From the NCBI GenBank assembly GCA_900473415.1, contig UCLR01000053.1, positions 1 through 48,493 of the forward strand: a stretch of 48,493 nucleotides of DNA, given 5' to 3'. The notes under the pieces were generated by a model. The model searched no databases. It saw only the letters and a program-made list of their open reading frames with translations, and was not told where the DNA came from. Position 1 is the stretch's first letter, and each line of letters begins with the position of its first letter. This DNA is from Hyphomicrobiales bacterium. Lineage in GTDB: Bacteria; Pseudomonadota; Alphaproteobacteria; Rhizobiales; Beijerinckiaceae. This document shows positions 17,878-26,204 of this stretch, in pieces. A program made the translations under genes and the position numbers.

Positions 17878-18064
17878 TGATGCGGCCATCGTAGGCATGG
17901 GAGCGTCCGCCTAAGCCGATCGAGTAGGCGCCTTCAGCGGTGGCCGGCGAACGCACGAATCCGCTCGATTTCAACTGCCCGGCTGCGATTCGTTCCTGGC
18001 TGCGTGCAACTGTGGGATGGCCCTCTGCGTTTCTTTCCCCGCGATGCCATGGGAGGACAAGGTT

Positions 18065-18295
18065 ATGCGGTTCTCCACACTTTACGACGCGGTTGATTTA
18101 GCCCGCGCGGAAGGCGCTCTCGACGCAGCTTGGCGAGAAGTCAAGGACAACATCCCCCTCGAGGAGCGCGAGAAGGCGAGGACCAAGCTCGCCTACATCG
18201 TGGCAAGCTGCGCCCTGTTCGCCGGCGACCATGCGGAACTCGCTCGCCGCGCCGTCGCGCGGTTCAAGAAGGGCCGGGTGAGACCGCGTATTTAG
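18065..18295 (+). CDS. Small helical protein, family A copy 1
   Basis: A 76-residue protein starting MRFSTLYDAVDLARAEGALDAAW, with a charged helix (EVKDNIPLEEREKARTKLAYIVAS) and a C-terminal basic helix (LARRAVARFKKG). GGGAGGAC 8 nt before the ATG fixes the start. Two homologues are in the window, at 30317-30559 (minus) and 31533-31754 (plus); all share F-x-x-L-x-D-P/A-x-D-L/V-A-R-A and R-x-A/T-Y-I/L-V-A-S/G. Function unknown. It precedes the B-C pair and may be in the same stress-linked cluster. Confidence 0.65.
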   Translation: MRFSTLYDAVDLARAEGALDAAWREVKDNIPLEEREKARTKLAYIVASCALFAGDHAELARRAVARFKKGRVRPRI

Positions 18296-18308
18296 CCGCC
18301 GGTCGCGC

Positions 18309-18334
18309 GGAACTGCACATCGACATGGCAGGTT
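18309..18334 (+). promoter_or_regulatory. EcfG-type promoter, GGAAC-N17-GGTT
   Basis: GGAAC at 18309-18313 and GGTT at 18331-18334, 17 bp apart, 34 bp before the family B gene. The paralogous locus has GAAAC-N17-GGTT at the same distance from its B gene (31440-31465, minus), and the sequence from GGTT to the ATG is largely shared, supporting a promoter function. Confidence 0.55.
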
Positions 18335-18368
18335 GATTCAGCCTCCAGTGCGTTGCGTGAGGTGTTAA

Positions 18369-18608
18369 ATGGTCGCTTTGAGGAAGTCAGCAGAACCTGC
18401 GCGCCGTCGTCACAGTCGGGTCCGCCAAGAGCTCTATCGCGAACAATGCCATGACGACGACGGCAACCGCTACGCAGTCATCGTCTGGCGCGTCTGGCCA
18501 GGCCCGACCGCGTGGTACACGCTCGATAACGGCACCCCAGTCCATTACGAAGACGAGTGCAGCTTCGCCTTGCCGAGCGGGAAAATGATAAGCCGCTGCG
18601 AAGATTGA
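18369..18608 (+). CDS. Small hypothetical protein, family B copy 1
   Basis: A 79-residue protein, basic at the N-terminus (MVALRKSAEPARRRHSRVRQ) then a compact part with YAVIVWRVWPGPTAWYTLDN and EDECSFALPSGKMISRCED. No known family is recognised. A broken paralogue lies at 31113-31404 on the other strand, and a scrap of a third at 18920-18985. It is 64 bp upstream of a family C gene and probably co-transcribed with it from the EcfG-type promoter at 18309-18334. Confidence 0.6.
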   Translation: MVALRKSAEPARRRHSRVRQELYREQCHDDDGNRYAVIVWRVWPGPTAWYTLDNGTPVHYEDECSFALPSGKMISRCED

Positions 18609-18672
18609 TCGTCCCAAAGGACGGGCAATTGCCGTGGATCTCCGGGTATCCTCCACCATTCAAGGACAGACG

Positions 18673-18927
18673 ATGGCGACGCTTCAACATCGCGGCCGTT
18701 GTCGACTTATGCTCCGCATTCCGGGTTGGAGAGCAGAGTTTCGCGATGCCACGGATCCGGATTTTCTGGACATCTGCGAAGCCTACGAGCTCGCGTGGCG
18801 CGGCCTTATGGTGACAGGCGACACTGACACCGCGAAAGTTGTCGTGGGGTATAGCGAGATGGTGGACTGCCTCGAGACGGTGGCGCTAACTTTGGCCGTA
18901 TTGATCCGCAACCGGCGTACGATGTGA
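18673..18927 (+). CDS. Small hypothetical protein, family C copy 1
   Basis: An 84-residue protein starting MATLQHRGRCRLMLRIPGWRAEFRDATDPDFLDI (read as consecutive short segments) with a C-terminal helical part. AAGGAC lies 7 nt before the ATG at 18673. A paralogue at 30832-31092 (minus) shares HRGRCRLMLRIP-W, F/L-RDATDP-FL-ICEAYELAW and YSEM-D-LE. No family is recognised. The last segment (LAVLIRNRRTM) differs from the paralogue. Confidence 0.6.
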   Translation: MATLQHRGRCRLMLRIPGWRAEFRDATDPDFLDICEAYELAWRGLMVTGDTDTAKVVVGYSEMVDCLETVALTLAVLIRNRRTM

Positions 18928-18985
18928 CAGTGGGAGCACGGAGGATGAATGCCGCTTCCCCCTGCCGTCGGGTAACATACTGACT
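18920..18985 (+). pseudogene. Family B fragment (third copy)
   Basis: Right after the C gene, one frame reads DSGSTEDECRFPLPSGN, matching the EDECSFALPSGK end of family B. No start or N-terminal part is attached, so this appears to be the tail of a lost B copy. The match is short. Confidence 0.3.
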
Positions 18986-19228
18986 GACGCGACGACTAAA
19001 CCGTCTCGACGGGGGCGCGCACGCGATCGACGCGGCGGCTGACGTGATAACTCGCGACGAAGCTCACGTGTCGGTCGGAATAGCCGGTAACGAGCAGAAC
19101 AATTTCGGAATTATCCTCCAGTTGCGATCGAGATTGACCCGATATCTTGACCACCGGATCGAGCGTCGCTCTCATCCTTGGCACAACTGCTGGCAGTCTG
19201 CGACGAAGAAGTCGGCTAGAGTCGCAGC

Positions 19229-20215
19229 ATGAAGATAGCATCCGCCCAGATCGACCTGTTCGATATCGCCCCGGGGTACCGGCAGACGCCGCGCTCGAAG
19301 CCAAGAAAGCGCCGGTCCGATAGCGCTCCTCCGTCAATCGATGACGAAGAGTCTGCCCGAAGACTTGAGGAGATTGGGCGGTTCCGGGTGCTCCGGAAGC
19401 TAGTACCTCGACCGATCATCCCCCGGGAGCAAAGCGCATTCCCGAACGTCGCGGTGCTGGTGGATACCGAAACCACCGGGCTGCTCCATACCCAGGACGA
19501 GATCATCGAGATCGGCGCGGTGAGCTTCACCTATGATGATGAGGGCGCGATCGGCGATGTCATCGGTGTCTACAGTGCCTTGCGTCAGCCATCGGCGCCG
19601 ATCCCCGCGGAGATCACGCGGTTGACGGGCATCACGGACGAGATGGTCGCTGGCCACGAAATCGATTTCGACAGGCTTGATGCAGTCGTCGAACCTGCCG
19701 ATCTCGTCATCGCCCACAATGCCGCGTTCGATCGTCCGTTCTGCGAGGGGCTTTCACCAACCTTCGCATCGAAAGCCTGGGCATGCTCCGTGACGGAGAT
19801 CCGGTGGGCGGACTTGGGCTTCGAAGGCAACAAGCTCGGATACCTTGTTGGTCAGTCAGGTCTATTTCATGAAGGGCATCGCGCAACCGACGACTGCCAC
19901 GCTCTCCTGGAGGTGCTGGCGCGCCCAGCGGGGCCAGGTGGGACGCGACCGTTCTCAGAGCTATTGCGATCGAGTGCGCAGAGCAGGGTCCGCGTCTTCG
20001 CGGAGAATGCTCCCTTCGGCATGAAGGACCACCTCAAAAGCAGAGGCTACCGCTGGTCCGACGGGAGCGACGGAAGGCCGAGGGCCTGGTGGATCGAGGT
20101 CGACGAAGGCCTCTACGACGAGGAGCTTCGCTATCTGAGGACCGACATCTATTGCTGGGAGGAGGCTGAACCGCTGACCTTGCGACTGACTGCCCTTGAT
20201 CGGTTTCGCGCGTGA
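19229..20215 (+). CDS. DnaQ-like 3'-5' exonuclease
   Basis: A 328-residue protein with a DEDD-type exonuclease domain at residues about 73-235: ExoI DTETTG (Asp79, Glu81), ExoII HNAAFDRPF and ExoIII HRATDDCHA, the last giving the DEDDh signature with His. The C-terminal part (AENAPFGMKDHLKSRGYRWS...) is a small domain often attached to these enzymes in rhizobia. It likely trims 3' ends of DNA in repair or turnover. It is monocistronic as far as can be seen. N-terminal 65 residues are charged and low in complexity. Confidence 0.85.
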   Translation: MKIASAQIDLFDIAPGYRQTPRSKPRKRRSDSAPPSIDDEESARRLEEIGRFRVLRKLVPRPIIPREQSAFPNVAVLVDTETTGLLHTQDEIIEIGAVSFTYDDEGAIGDVIGVYSALRQPSAPIPAEITRLTGITDEMVAGHEIDFDRLDAVVEPADLVIAHNAAFDRPFCEGLSPTFASKAWACSVTEIRWADLGFEGNKLGYLVGQSGLFHEGHRATDDCHALLEVLARPAGPGGTRPFSELLRSSAQSRVRVFAENAPFGMKDHLKSRGYRWSDGSDGRPRAWWIEVDEGLYDEELRYLRTDIYCWEEAEPLTLRLTALDRFRA

Positions 20216-20798
20216 ATGGGCGCGTTGGCTAAAATAGGACGGGTGCCTCAACGGCCGGCGTCGTCCAGATTGAGTCAGCGCACGTCCTCGGGCGATGCGG
20301 AAGTGATGTAGATGACAGCTGAGGGGGCAGGTTATGGGACGGTCCAACACCTTGGAGCACTACGGTTGCGTGGAGCCTCGCGGCATCATCAACACTCGTT
20401 TGCGCCGATCAAAGTGAACTAACCTCACCGGCGAGGGCCCGTTTGCCTTTACGGCTTTCGAGAGTAAGGCACGATCGATCCAACCGACGGCAGGCGAAAT
20501 CTGGGGCGCCTAGGATGAAGCGCCCGCAGCCAGGGGCGTGATGTTCAGCCGGATTAGCCAGGAATCCGGCTGAACGGGTCTGAGTTCCAGATCATCCGCT
20601 TGATAACCGCCGGTTGGCCCTGCCAGGCTGGCTTTGGGCTCGAGGTCATTGCCGCCCTGGCCATTGTTGCTCTTGTAGCTTGGCCGATGCTTCGCTGAGG
20701 CAACCGATCGAGCTGTGTTCTCCGCGCTGCAACGCGGTGTGCTAAGGTTCATGGTTTACCCCCACCGCCCTGCGGTCACAGCCGCAAGTGAGGAGTCC
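20216..20798. other. Intergenic region before the CNNM/CorC gene
   Basis: About 580 bp without a convincing gene. It contains the 13-bp perfect inverted repeat described separately. An 80-codon frame on the minus strand (20510-20752) ends near this hairpin, but its third-position GC is not clearly that of a gene. Confidence 0.35.
20543..20575. repeat. Perfect 13-bp inverted repeat with 7-nt loop
   Basis: GTTCAGCCGGATT (20543-20555), loop AGCCAGG, then its exact complement to 20575. There is no T run on either side, so it is not a standard terminator. It could be a regulator site, an RNA hairpin or a remnant repeat. Confidence 0.6.
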
Positions 20799-22127
20799 AT
20801 GTCCATTCCCAATGGCAGTGTACTCGACCTCGTCGGCATCCTGGCCGTATTGTTTCTCGTCGCGGCGAATGGCTTTTTCGTCGCGGCCGAGTTCTCCCTG
20901 GTCTCGGTTCGGCGTAGCCGCGTCACGGAGCTAGTGGCGACCGGTCGCATAAGTGCCGCCGCATTGAAGGTCGCCGTCGACAATCTCGATGCCAATCTGG
21001 CGGCAACGCAACTCGGCATCACCATCTCCTCGCTCGCCCTTGGCTGGGTCGGCGAGCCCGCCCTGGCCCATCTGATCGAACCCTTGCTTCGAAGCCTGCC
21101 GGGCAGCATCGCGACGGCGAGTTCGCATGCGATCGCGATTGCGATCTCCTTCATCATCATCACCGCGCTTCACATCGTCTTGGGGGAGTTGGCGCCGAAG
21201 AGCCTCGCGCTTCAGCGCAGCGAGGGCACCGCCCTATGGGTGGTGCGACCGCTCGGCCTGTTCCTGTTTCTGTTGAAGCCCGCGATCATGTTCCTGAACG
21301 GCCTTGGCAATCTCGTGCTGCGGCTCTGCGGCCTTCGAGCGGGGACAGGGGAAGGCTCGCTGCATTCGCCTGAAGAGCTGAAACTACTGATTCAGGCGAG
21401 CCAGGAAGCGGGTATCATCGAGCCCGGGCAACAGGAAATCGTTGCCCGCGTCCTGAGCATTGGCGACCGCCGCATCTCCGATATCATGACCCCTCGGCGC
21501 GAGGTCGATTGGATCGATCCCGACGACGATGCCGAGAAAACATTGCGAATCATCCGCGAATGCCGTCACGAGCAGTTGCTAATTGGTCGCGGCGGGATCG
21601 ACGAGCCGTTGGGCATGATCCTGAAGAAGGACCTCCTTGACCAGGTGCTCGACGGCACCTCGATCGACCCATTGGCCGTCATCCGCTCTCCGGTCGTTCT
21701 CCACGAGGGGACGCGCATCTTCCGGGCGCTGGAAGAGTTCAAACGCGCACCTGTTCGTCTCGCTCTCGTCATCAACGAATTCGGTGGCCTCGAAGGCATC
21801 GTCACGCAAACAGACCTGCTTGAGGCATTTGCCGGGGATCTGCCTAACGATGAGGGCGAGGACCCCGACCTCATCGAGCGCGAGGATGGCTCACTGCTGA
21901 TTGATGGGATGATGTCCGCTCACGCGGCCTTCGAGCGCCTGGGCCTTCGCGCGGACGAAATCGATGGCAATTTCCACACCATCGCGGGATTCGCCCTGAC
22001 GCGGCTCCAACGAGTCCCAGAAGTCGGAGATCTCTTTGCCTACGAAGGTTGGCGTTTCGAGGTCGTCGACATGGATGGGCGCCGGATCGACAAACTGCTC
22101 GCGAGGCGAGCGACACGCGATATGTGA
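20799..22127 (+). CDS. CNNM/CorC-HlyC membrane protein with CBS domains
   Basis: A 442-residue inner-membrane protein. Residues about 1-190 are the DUF21/CNNM transmembrane domain (GFFVAAEFSLVSVRRSR, ATQLGITISSLALGWVGEP, LGELAPKSLALQ). Residues about 200-330 are a CBS pair (IMTPRREVDWIDPDDD; EFGGLEGIVTQTDLLEAFAGD) and the end is a CorC_HlyC domain (EIDGNFHTIAGFALTRLQRVPEVGD). Family members move or sense Mg2+/Co2+ or Na+; older annotation calls them haemolysins. The start at 20799 is chosen for AGGAG just upstream and a hydrophobic N-terminus soon after; in-frame ATGs at 20715 and 20751 are possible. Confidence 0.85.
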   Translation: MSIPNGSVLDLVGILAVLFLVAANGFFVAAEFSLVSVRRSRVTELVATGRISAAALKVAVDNLDANLAATQLGITISSLALGWVGEPALAHLIEPLLRSLPGSIATASSHAIAIAISFIIITALHIVLGELAPKSLALQRSEGTALWVVRPLGLFLFLLKPAIMFLNGLGNLVLRLCGLRAGTGEGSLHSPEELKLLIQASQEAGIIEPGQQEIVARVLSIGDRRISDIMTPRREVDWIDPDDDAEKTLRIIRECRHEQLLIGRGGIDEPLGMILKKDLLDQVLDGTSIDPLAVIRSPVVLHEGTRIFRALEEFKRAPVRLALVINEFGGLEGIVTQTDLLEAFAGDLPNDEGEDPDLIEREDGSLLIDGMMSAHAAFERLGLRADEIDGNFHTIAGFALTRLQRVPEVGDLFAYEGWRFEVVDMDGRRIDKLLARRATRDM

Positions 22128-22152
22128 CAATGTTGTGCACCGCCGCGATCGC

Positions 22153-22817
22153 TCAGTGGCCATGTCTCAATCGCGTGGCCACAAGTCTCGCAAGGGCCGC
22201 CGGTGCCTCGCCGGTATGGCGAAGACCGGGCTGACGTTGATCTCGCAGGGCACTTAGGTGTTTTGGCCGGATGCCGTGCGTGGCCCATAAAGAAAATCCG
22301 CGTCCCAGATGACGGGTAGCGAAGCCGCCTGGGTGCCGAGGACCGCCATCATCTGTGGCGTCCGCTTCCATCTTTGTCGCGACTTCTGGAAAGCCTCATC
22401 CTCTGCCCGCAGGGTTCGAGAGCCGGGTTGAGCCGCTTCCGAAACCAGACCTTCCGGTGGCGGCGGAATGAGGGCCTTAATGAACTGGTGGCCGAACCCG
22501 ACGACCTTATCCGAGTCCATGTAGCAGCGGATCATTCCCTCGGGCAGACGAGGCTGAATGGCTGATCGACGATGCAGCCGCAGGCCGCGAAATAGGCTTC
22601 ACAACTCGCCATGAATTCGGCGAGGGTTACCTCTTCTGGGACACTTCCTCGCAGGGCGCGAAGCACGCGAACCATCTCCGTACCATTCGATCGCCCCAGG
22701 TCTTCGACCTTCCAGACTCCTTGGCCACCGTCGGCGCGGTTCTGCTTCAGCACGCGGCCCCGACGCCTTCAAGCGCACCGGAAACTCCTCCCGGAAGCCC
22801 GCAGATCGATACGGCAC
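22153..22817 (-). pseudogene. Cj0069-like protein, decayed
   Basis: Read leftward, pieces in several frames join into one protein: EEFPVRLKASGPR, then VLKQNR-type segment LKQNRADGGQGVWKVE, a middle part to CGCIVDQPF, then MIRCYMDSDKVVGFGHQ, PVIWDADFLYGPRTASG, a TAA where Tyr is expected, and CEINVSPVFAIP. I recognise this as the Cj0069 family, whose KQN-x-G-GQGVWKV part looks ATP-grasp-like. At least two frameshifts and a stop make it a pseudogene. Confidence 0.5.
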
Positions 22818-22863
22818 TTGGTAGCAAAGACCGCTGAGGGTCCAGTAAGTACCTGAAGAGATT

Positions 22864-23118
22864 TCAGGCTTCTCGATGCGGCCGCCGGCGGCCTTTCATG
22901 CTGGCCTGTGCCGCGAGCGCTGCCTGCCTGTCGGACGCCTCCTTGGCCATCCGCAGCCCGCGCTGCCTGAGCATGTTGTCTGCACGCTGCTGGACCAGCC
23001 TCTCCGTTTCGGAGACAATCCTGGCGTGGGAAATCGATCGGGTTTGGATCTTGAGGAATTGGTTGTCCGCGACCAAGCGCTGCTTCGAAAGTTCGATCAC
23101 AATTGTTTCCGTTCGCAT
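22864..23118 (-). CDS. Hypothetical helical protein, 84 residues
   Basis: Starts MRTETIVIELSKQRLVADNQ and continues as an Arg/Gln/Glu-rich helix (SETERLVQQRADNMLRQRGLRMAKEASDRQAALAAQA), ending RRRPHREA. Third codon positions are mostly G or C, supporting a real gene. No family is recognised. It starts just after the terminator that follows the cold shock remnant and lies upstream of the Cj0069-like remnant on the same strand. Confidence 0.45.
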   Translation of the reverse strand: MRTETIVIELSKQRLVADNQFLKIQTRSISHARIVSETERLVQQRADNMLRQRGLRMAKEASDRQAALAAQASMKGRRRPHREA

Positions 23119-23131
23119 CTGGATGGAATGC

Positions 23132-23159
23132 AAAAAGGCCGAGCGAATGCCCGGCCTTT
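23132..23159 (-). terminator. Rho-independent terminator after the cold shock gene
   Basis: On the minus strand AAAGGCCG-GGCATTCGC-TCGGCCTTT folds into a stem with 7-8 pairs and is followed by a T run. It lies about 60 bp after the stop of the cold shock frame. Confidence 0.75.
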
Positions 23160-23217
23160 AGAGTGGCTATCGTCGCTGGTGCCAGTACATCCGTGGTCAA
23201 CGGCGACGATCGCCAAA

Positions 23218-23426
23218 TCACTCAGTCTGGAGCTGTTCCGCGACCATCTTGCCGGACGGCTGTCGCGAGTGACTTCGTATCCAAGCTTTTGGCCTCCCTG
23301 GAGGTCCCGCATTCCAGCGCGTTCGACGGCCGAGATGTGTACGAACACATCGTGGCTGCCATCATCGGGCTGAATGAAGCTGAAACCCTTAGTGGAATTG
23401 AACCATTTCACTGTGGCGGTGGTTAT
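23218..23426 (-). pseudogene. CspA-type cold shock protein with ATA start and frameshift
   Basis: The cold shock domain is clear: TVKWFNSTKGFSFIQPDD (RNP1 region) and DVFVHISAVERAGM (RNP2). A typical gene would start ATG-ACC-ACC-GGC-ACA-GTG; here the first codon is ATA (23426-23424), with AAGGA 9 nt upstream. Near the end one base is missing after RDS(R), so SGKMVAEQLQTE with its TGA at 23218 is out of frame, and the actual frame runs on with unrelated residues. A GTG at 23411 could still start translation, but the protein would lose its first strand residues. Likely a recent pseudogene. Confidence 0.7.
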
Positions 23427-23842
23427 GAAAACCGTCCTTTAGCTAAACCTGTCGCTCGCCGACAAAATGTTCGGGGAGTTCAGAATGATTTCGAAAAAGG
23501 GGATTTTCAGAACCGCGCCAGGTCGCGAAAATAAAACGGCCGCCCAAGCAATCTCGATAGAGATATCGTCTACGTCAGATCATCGGCCATTTCAAGGAAA
23601 TTTTCAAATATTCAATTTTGCATTTTTTGATATCAGCAATTTTACTCCCGAGGCCGATCTTTAAGAAATTTTGTCAATTCTCAATCGCATCCTAGCGTTG
23701 GCAAGAACGCTTGGATGTTGGCAAGCGATCTGGCTGCCCAGAAGTCGAGCACGATCGCCGCGTCGAGCGCGCTGTCGCTGTCGGCAGCTGCCGTGATCTT
23801 GGGGTGCGTTCTCGCAGGATCAAGCCCGCCGAAGCACCGACC
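23427..23842. other. AT-rich intergenic region
   Basis: Roughly 23.53-23.70 kb is far richer in A and T than the rest of the window (runs such as AAATTTTCAAATATTC), with no family-like frame. It may be foreign DNA or a decayed element. The remaining part up to the Usg remnant shows no clear gene. Confidence 0.4.
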
Positions 23843-24106
23843 TCACTTGAGCCGGAATTCGCCGCTCACCGCGCTGAGGTCGGCCGGGCCGATCAGGTCC
23901 TTGTGAGCGACCGTGATGCGGAACAGCTTGCCCTCGAGCTTGGCGTGCCAGAAGGCGAGGAATTTGTTGAGCTCGGGGAAGCGCGGGGCAAGGTCGTACT
24001 CCTGCTATTTCTGGAGTATCGAAGGGTGGTCGGGCAGGCGGTAGAGGATCCCGGCGGTGGTCAATCCGTAGCCGGCGACCTCGCGGGCGAAGTCCGTCGA
24101 AGCCAT
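23843..24106 (-). pseudogene. usg: Usg-family protein with in-frame TAG
   Basis: The minus frame reads MASTDFAREVAGYGLTTAGILY, RLPDHPSILQ, a TAG at 24007-24005, then QEYDLAPRFPELNKFLAFW and ends SGEFRLK. This is the Usg protein pattern (unknown function, conserved in Hyphomicrobiales), in which a Trp normally precedes the Q-D/E-YDLAP segment; the TAG sits at that Trp and about two codons before it are also lost. Otherwise the 88-codon frame is intact. Confidence 0.65.
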
Positions 24107-24230
24107 TCCTTTCCAGCTCCCTGGTTGCGACATTGCTAGGGCAGCGCAATTTCAACGCGCCCCGCCGCGCGACCACGTGCTGGAGCTTTTTGACGGATCC
24201 AGGGGAGAGGGGGTCCTGGCAGCGTGTCGT

Positions 24231-24500
24231 CCGCAAGGAGATCCCCAACGATGCCTCACGCGTGGCTCACTCAAGGCCGGACTCGATCTGATCGCCTGTG
24301 CGCCGCAAGATAACGCGATGCTGTCGAAGGACCCGAAGCTCGCCGTCGCCAGGACGGACACGATCTATCTCCCAAGCCTCGACTTCGATTTCCGCGAGAA
24401 ATATCCACCGGTCTTCGCAAAGGTTGGCTCGCCGCTGCCGAAGAACCCCCCTGGATGCCGGGTCCGAGAGGCCTTCGATCTTGCGATCGATCGGTAGGCT
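24231..24500 (+). pseudogene. Peptide-type solute-binding protein fragment
   Basis: Two frames give EIPNDASRVA then GLDLIACAPQDNAMLSKDPKLAVA, DTIYLPSLDFDFREKYPPVF and RVREAFDLAIDR, which is the middle of a family 5 ABC solute-binding protein. The frame is broken near 24263 and stops at a TAG (24495-24497) where Gln is usual after IDR. No other part of the gene or its transporter is present. Confidence 0.6.
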
Positions 24501-24507
24501 CCGGGAG

Positions 24508-24532
24508 GGAACGGAGGGGCTCGCGGAGCGTT
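24508..24532 (+). promoter_or_regulatory. EcfG-type promoter, GGAAC-N16-CGTT
   Basis: GGAAC at 24508-24512 and CGTT at 24529-24532, exactly 16 bp apart, the consensus form. The next gene starts 100 bp downstream at 24633. Confidence 0.55.
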
Positions 24533-24632
24533 CACATCCGCCGAGAACTTGCCGGGGATGAACTGGGCTCGTTCGAGCGAAAGGGCCAACTTGCGCCTTC
24601 GGGCTCAAGCCCAATCCAGAGCGGAGGGGATA

Positions 24633-24917
24633 ATGATCAGAGCAGCTATTGCCGGTTTGGCCAGCGCGTGGATCGCCCGCGACGCAGAGCGGGGCGATGT
24701 CCCTGAAAAATTCGCAGTCCCGCTGACATTTTTGGTTGCGCGGATGCCGACGCCCTTGCTCGTCGCGGGGGCGGTTGGGTACGGGATCTATCGGCTGAAT
24801 ATTGAGAAGCGCGCGCGGCAAGCCAAGGATGTCACGCCGAAACGGCGTGCTGATCCTAGATTGCGAAAAACCTCTAAACCTCGGTCGCGCAACAAGCGTC
24901 GGAGTTCACCGAACTAG
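24633..24917 (+). CDS. Small membrane-associated protein of unknown function
   Basis: A 94-residue protein starting MIRAAIAGLASAWIARDAERGDVP, with one or two hydrophobic segments (TFLVARMPTPLLVAGAVGYGIY) and a long basic tail (KKRADPRLRK...RSRNKRRSSPN type). GGAGGGG lies just before the ATG. It resembles small stress-linked membrane proteins of rhizobia, but I do not recognise a named family. An EcfG-type site lies upstream. Confidence 0.55.
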   Translation: MIRAAIAGLASAWIARDAERGDVPEKFAVPLTFLVARMPTPLLVAGAVGYGIYRLNIEKRARQAKDVTPKRRADPRLRKTSKPRSRNKRRSSPN

Positions 24918-25298
24918 CTGCTGCGGGTCGCATCCAGTGCCTCATGGCCCAGAGCGTCCGGCTCTTCAAAGGTGAGTGGGCCACCATCTACACTCATCTT
25001 CTCAACACGGCTTTGAAACGGTCGTCAGCAATCGCTCTGCTCTTTGGGTACTTCATCTGATAGCCCGCGAGGAGCGTTCTTATTTCCATGCGGGAAAGGG
25101 AACCCAATCTCCCGCGCCCGCATTCTTTGCGGTGATGTCCCAGGTCGCATTGGCAGCTCCCTTGGTGTCGGCTCGAAGCCTTAATGAGCGACAGCGGTCA
25201 CTGTCCATATCCCCGAACTTCCGACCAATTTCGACGTTTGACGCTCATCCGCCGATCGAGACCTCAGACGGCGACGTCAGCGATGAGCGAGAGCCGGG
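24918..25298. other. Intergenic region before the VOC remnant
   Basis: About 380 bp. A 108-codon plus-strand frame (24976-25302) has no family-like features and mixed codon use. No hairpin or promoter motif recognised. Confidence 0.3.
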
Positions 25299-25600
25299 AT
25301 GATCCACCATGTTTCCCTTGCGACCAACGACGCAGCCCGAAGTCGAGCCTTCTACGATGCCGTCCGGCGTACTGGGCTTGCGGCTTCTGAAAGCCTCGGA
25401 TCAATCGGCTGACTAAGGCGTATCAACGGTCCTGTTCAGTCTCGAGATCCCTGTCGACGGGAAATCTGCATCCGCCGGCAACGGCGTCCACATCGCCTTC
25501 GACGCGGGTGGCCGAGAGAAGGTCAATGAATTCCATGCTACGGCTCTTCGCCACGGCGACCGATGCCGGCGCTTCTGGGCTTGCTCGCCGACGGCGATCC
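25299..25600 (+). pseudogene. VOC/glyoxalase-family protein, decayed
   Basis: Begins MIHHVSLATNDAARSRAFYDAV, the first metal-binding beta-alpha unit of vicinal oxygen chelate proteins. After a frameshift it continues GLRLLKASDQSAD, a TAA where Tyr is expected, then GVSTVLFSLEIPVDGKSAS and NGVHIAFDAGGREKVNEFH. The rest is lost. A member of the small glyoxalase/bleomycin-resistance class, now inactive. Confidence 0.65.
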
Positions 25601-25754
25601 TGAGGAAGCAGCGCTAGTAGATTGCGCCGCGCCGGCAAGGCCCGTGACTCCGACGACACGACCCGGTTCACGTGCTCTCCTCCTCGGACCTCAATCACCG
25701 ATCCGTGTGGCTAGCGTACGAGAACGGCTCGCCGTGGGTCGCGGACGGCTTGGC

Positions 25755-26201
25755 CTACCTCGCTCCGCGGTCAGGACGTTCATATCTTGAGCCGCCGCGA
25801 GCCGCAGACAATCCTCGCAGTTTCAGCAGGGTGAAAACCGCCACGGCGCCCGCCAGCGCGCCGGCGCCGGCCGAGGCAGCCGCCCCTGCGAGAGGATTCG
25901 TCGTGCGCGAAAGCGCCGGAGATTCATTCAAGCGTTGATACATCGACCTGTGCGGCGCCCTTGAAACGACGTAACCAACCAGCGCGAGCCCAATCGCACT
26001 GAGGAGCAGTCCTCCTCCTACCGCCAGGCTGGCCGCGACCGCCCCCCAGCGAAACATCAGCAGCGTATACAGCGCATTCAAAACGTAACCGGCCGCGAAC
26101 AGCACGAGCAGCCCACTGGCAACCCAGAGGCCATAGACGATTACGCGGCGTTTGAAAGCCGCCGTGGCCGTCGCCACGAGCGGGGCCAAGAGAGCTCCCA
26201 C
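25755..26201 (-). CDS. Holin-X/DUF1469-like membrane protein
   Basis: A 148-residue protein with two strong membrane helices (VIVYGLWVASGLLVLFAAGYVL; AAVASLAVGGGLLLSAIGLAL region) and a hydrophobic Ala/Gly-rich third segment near residue 108. The pattern fits the putative holin-X/DUF1469 group that commonly pairs with DUF883 proteins in stress operons. It follows the DUF883 gene by 3 bp and should be co-transcribed with it. Role: probably membrane stress; not known. Confidence 0.6.
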   Translation of the reverse strand: MGALLAPLVATATAAFKRRVIVYGLWVASGLLVLFAAGYVLNALYTLLMFRWGAVAASLAVGGGLLLSAIGLALVGYVVSRAPHRSMYQRLNESPALSRTTNPLAGAAASAGAGALAGAVAVFTLLKLRGLSAARGGSRYERPDRGAR

Positions 26202-26204
26202 AAC

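Noticed and set aside
17858..18010. An open minus-strand frame ending GAYSIGLGGRSHAYDGRIRVKVSW
   Set aside because: It looks like the last strand of a beta-barrel protein, but there is no start, no family I can name, and it overlaps the end of the IS110 remnant; kept only as a note.
20563..20583. GGAAC followed by GATT on the minus strand next to the 20.55 kb hairpin
   Set aside because: The -10 part is GATT rather than NGTT, and no leftward gene starts nearby.
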